DNA of 6,661 nucleotides. It comes from Clostridia bacterium. GTDB taxonomy: Bacteria > Bacillota > Clostridia > Christensenellales > UBA1242. This document shows, piece by piece, positions 5,745 to 6,661 of this stretch (positions within the stretch are counted from its first letter, which is position 1; each line of letters begins with the position of its first letter). The notes beneath the pieces are model-generated. The model searched no databases, was not told the origin of the DNA, and saw only the letters and a program-made list of their open reading frames with translations. The position numbers were made by a program, and so were the translations under genes. Location of the stretch: the NCBI GenBank assembly GCA_016290255.1, contig JAEETG010000116.1, forward strand, positions 1 to 6,661, read 5' to 3'.

Positions 5745-5852
5745 TTTTCTTCTCCTTCTAAAAATTGTGAAAACGAAAACGGCGAGCGTGATTGCTCTGC
5801 CGTTTCCATAAAAATATGTGACCCCAAAAGAGTCTATGTGTCGTTTTCAGCT
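5745..5852 (-). promoter_or_regulatory. Structured 5' leader of the MFS-CBS gene (candidate cis-regulatory RNA)
   Basis: The predicted transcript leader can form three helices. P1 is GAAAACGA (5848-5841) with UCGUUUUC (5776-5769). P2 is GACUC (5834-5830) with GGGUC (5824-5820), with one G-U pair. P3 is AAACGGC-A-GAGC (5805-5794) with GCUCGCCGUUU (5787-5777), closed by a 6-nt loop. P3 abuts P1 directly, giving a three-way junction with a 14-nt J2/3 strand. P3 followed by UUUUCGUUUUC also resembles a terminator. The P1 5' strand could pair with that U tract, or with the base of P3 through the duplicated CGUUUUC. This would suit attenuation or ligand sensing. It matches no riboswitch class I can name, and function is inferred from folding by eye. 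Confidence 0.45.
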
Positions 5853-5858
5853 TTACGC

Positions 5859-5888
5859 ATTATATATTACATCCAACAAAAAAGTCAA
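5859..5888 (-). promoter_or_regulatory. Promoter of the MFS-CBS gene
   Basis: On the minus strand TTGACT (5888-5883) is followed after 18 bp by a perfect TATAAT (5864-5859). The predicted start, about 5852, leaves a leader of about 107 nt, long enough for the structured element described separately. Confidence 0.82.
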
Positions 5889-5961
5889 GCAAATTTTTAA
5901 AATTATAAATCATTTTTTTCTTTTTTAACTAGCTTTAAAAAATTTTTACTCAAGCCACTTC
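5889..5961 (-). other. Spacer between GlmU-like gene and MFS-CBS promoter
   Basis: The region is A/T-rich. I see no convincing hairpin-plus-T-tract terminator after the TAA of the GlmU-like gene. Read-through into the MFS-CBS leader is therefore possible, although the latter has its own promoter. Confidence 0.4.
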
Positions 5962-6525
5962 TTATTCTATTTTCTTTGTTTTATTGTTTGTGATATCAAC
6001 CAAAAATGTGTTTTCGTCTAAATTTTCCCTAACCGTTGTGCCTGCTCCAACAAAAGAGTTTTTGCCAACGCTAACTGGCGCAACCAAGTTGACATTTGCT
6101 CCAATGAAAACATTTTCCCCAACAAATGTTTTTTGTTTTATTTTCCCATTAAAGTTTGCAAAAACTGTTCCGCACCCAATGTTGGTGTTTTTTCCAACAT
6201 ACGCATCTCCAACATATGCGTGATGAGAGGCTTTCACTCCGTCATCTAAGCACGAGTTTTTCACTTCAACGAAATCCCCTATTCTGCAATTTTTGCCAAC
6301 AAAAGAATTTTGCCTAAGATATGAAAACGGGCCCACAGTTGAGCCATTTCTCACAACAGAATTTTCAATCACTGAATTTGTTATTCTGCATCCGTCACAA
6401 ATGATGCTATTAACAATTTTTGAACAATATATTTCGCACTTACCAACAACTGAGTTTTCTATATAGTTAAACCCAATTAAAAAAGAATTTTTATGTATTG
6501 TGTTTTTACCCTTTTTGATAACCAT
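5962..6525 (-). CDS. Stand-alone left-handed beta-helix acyltransferase resembling the C-terminal half of GlmU
   Basis: The protein has 187 residues, made almost entirely of hexapeptide repeats (about 20-176). The second half follows the GlmU acetyltransferase domain: VGPFSYLR (64-71), IGDFVEVKNS (82-91), VKASHHAYVGDA (97-108), NIGCGT (115-120), NFNGKIKQKT (124-133), LVAPVSVGKNSFVGAGTTV (147-165). By comparison with GlmU from memory, R71, K89, H101 (catalytic base), Y104, N115 and K130 are in the expected places. This suggests acetyl-CoA-dependent N-acetylation of glucosamine-1-phosphate or a related amino sugar. Full GlmU is about 450 residues with an N-terminal uridyltransferase, absent here. 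A TAA three codons upstream of the ATG rules out an N-terminal extension in this frame. No Shine-Dalgarno is visible. A related sugar acyltransferase with another substrate is possible. Confidence 0.85.
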   Translation of the reverse strand: MVIKKGKNTIHKNSFLIGFNYIENSVVGKCEIYCSKIVNSIICDGCRITNSVIENSVVRNGSTVGPFSYLRQNSFVGKNCRIGDFVEVKNSCLDDGVKASHHAYVGDAYVGKNTNIGCGTVFANFNGKIKQKTFVGENVFIGANVNLVAPVSVGKNSFVGAGTTVRENLDENTFLVDITNNKTKKIE

Positions 6526-6530
6526 ATAAT

Positions 6531-6559
6531 TTTATATGAAATAAAGAAAAAAATGTTTA
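6531..6559 (-). promoter_or_regulatory. Possible promoter giving a near-leaderless mRNA for the GlmU-like gene
   Basis: On the minus strand TATAAA (6536-6531) lies 5 nt before the ATG, with TAAACA (6559-6554) 17 bp upstream. Initiation would fall at or beside the start codon, which would fit the missing Shine-Dalgarno. An alternative TATAAT lies at 6564-6559 with no good -35. The AT-rich setting makes chance matches common. Confidence 0.25.
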
Positions 6560-6598
6560 TTATATTTGCTTATATCATATTATATATTACTATTTTAT

Positions 6599-6627
6599 TT
6601 GCCTTGTTTTGTTTATTTTGTTATAAT
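6599..6627 (+). promoter_or_regulatory. Outward-facing promoter for a gene beyond the right edge
   Basis: TTGCCT (6599-6604), a 17-bp spacer, then TATAAT (6622-6627) preceded by TGT, an extended -10. GAGGG (6653-6657) near the window end could be the Shine-Dalgarno of a gene starting just outside. That gene would be divergent from the GlmU-like gene. Confidence 0.6.
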
Positions 6628-6661
6628 ACATTTCATACAAAACTATTGTTGTGAGGGAAAA

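Noticed and set aside
5611..5811. 66-codon plus-strand frame over the MFS-CBS start and leader
   Set aside because: It is antisense to the transporter N-terminus and runs through the leader hairpin. No coding signal is seen.
5984..6223. 79-codon plus-strand frame within the GlmU-like gene
   Set aside because: It is antisense to hexapeptide repeats, and its apparent repeats mirror those.

Overview
The window is AT-rich bacterial DNA. It has sigma-70/sigma-A type promoters, several with an extended -10 of the form TGN-TATAAT. It also has purine-rich Shine-Dalgarno sites, compact hairpin-plus-T-tract terminators, tRNA genes with encoded CCA, and a lipoprotein-type signal. Together these fit a low-GC Gram-positive lineage (Bacillota, probably an uncultured Clostridia-like or related bacterium). 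The genus cannot be named from this sequence. The standard code is used, with TGG for Trp and no internal TGA in the genes.

Left part (1-2091, minus strand): the first 697 codons of a large secreted lipoprotein. It has a BIG2/Ig-like module followed by a string of fibronectin-III-like beta-sandwich modules, and it runs off the left edge with no stop codon. Its upstream region holds a probable promoter and two closely spaced perfect 10-bp palindromes.

Middle (2092-3317): AT-rich spacer, then tRNA-Arg(CCT) with its own promoter and terminator (plus strand), a small MmcQ/YjbR-family gene (plus), a shared bidirectional terminator, and tRNA-Arg(TCG) (minus) with its own promoter.

Right part (3318-6661): a four-helix membrane protein of unknown function (plus) converges on a 615-residue transporter (minus) across one bidirectional terminator. 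The transporter is a 14-helix DHA2-type MFS protein fused to a C-terminal pair of CBS domains. It has a strong promoter and a roughly 107-nt leader that can fold into a three-way junction next to a U-rich tract, which makes it a candidate cis-regulatory RNA. Upstream on the same strand is a stand-alone left-handed beta-helix protein resembling the acetyltransferase half of GlmU, with no pyrophosphorylase half and no visible Shine-Dalgarno. A strong promoter at the right edge points out of the window.

The genes do not form one obvious pathway. Most are separate transcription units with their own promoters and terminators. The observations most worth following are the structured leader of the MFS-CBS gene, the MFS-CBS fusion itself, and the stand-alone GlmU-like acetyltransferase. 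I see no CRISPR array, insertion sequence, phage gene or recognisable defence system.
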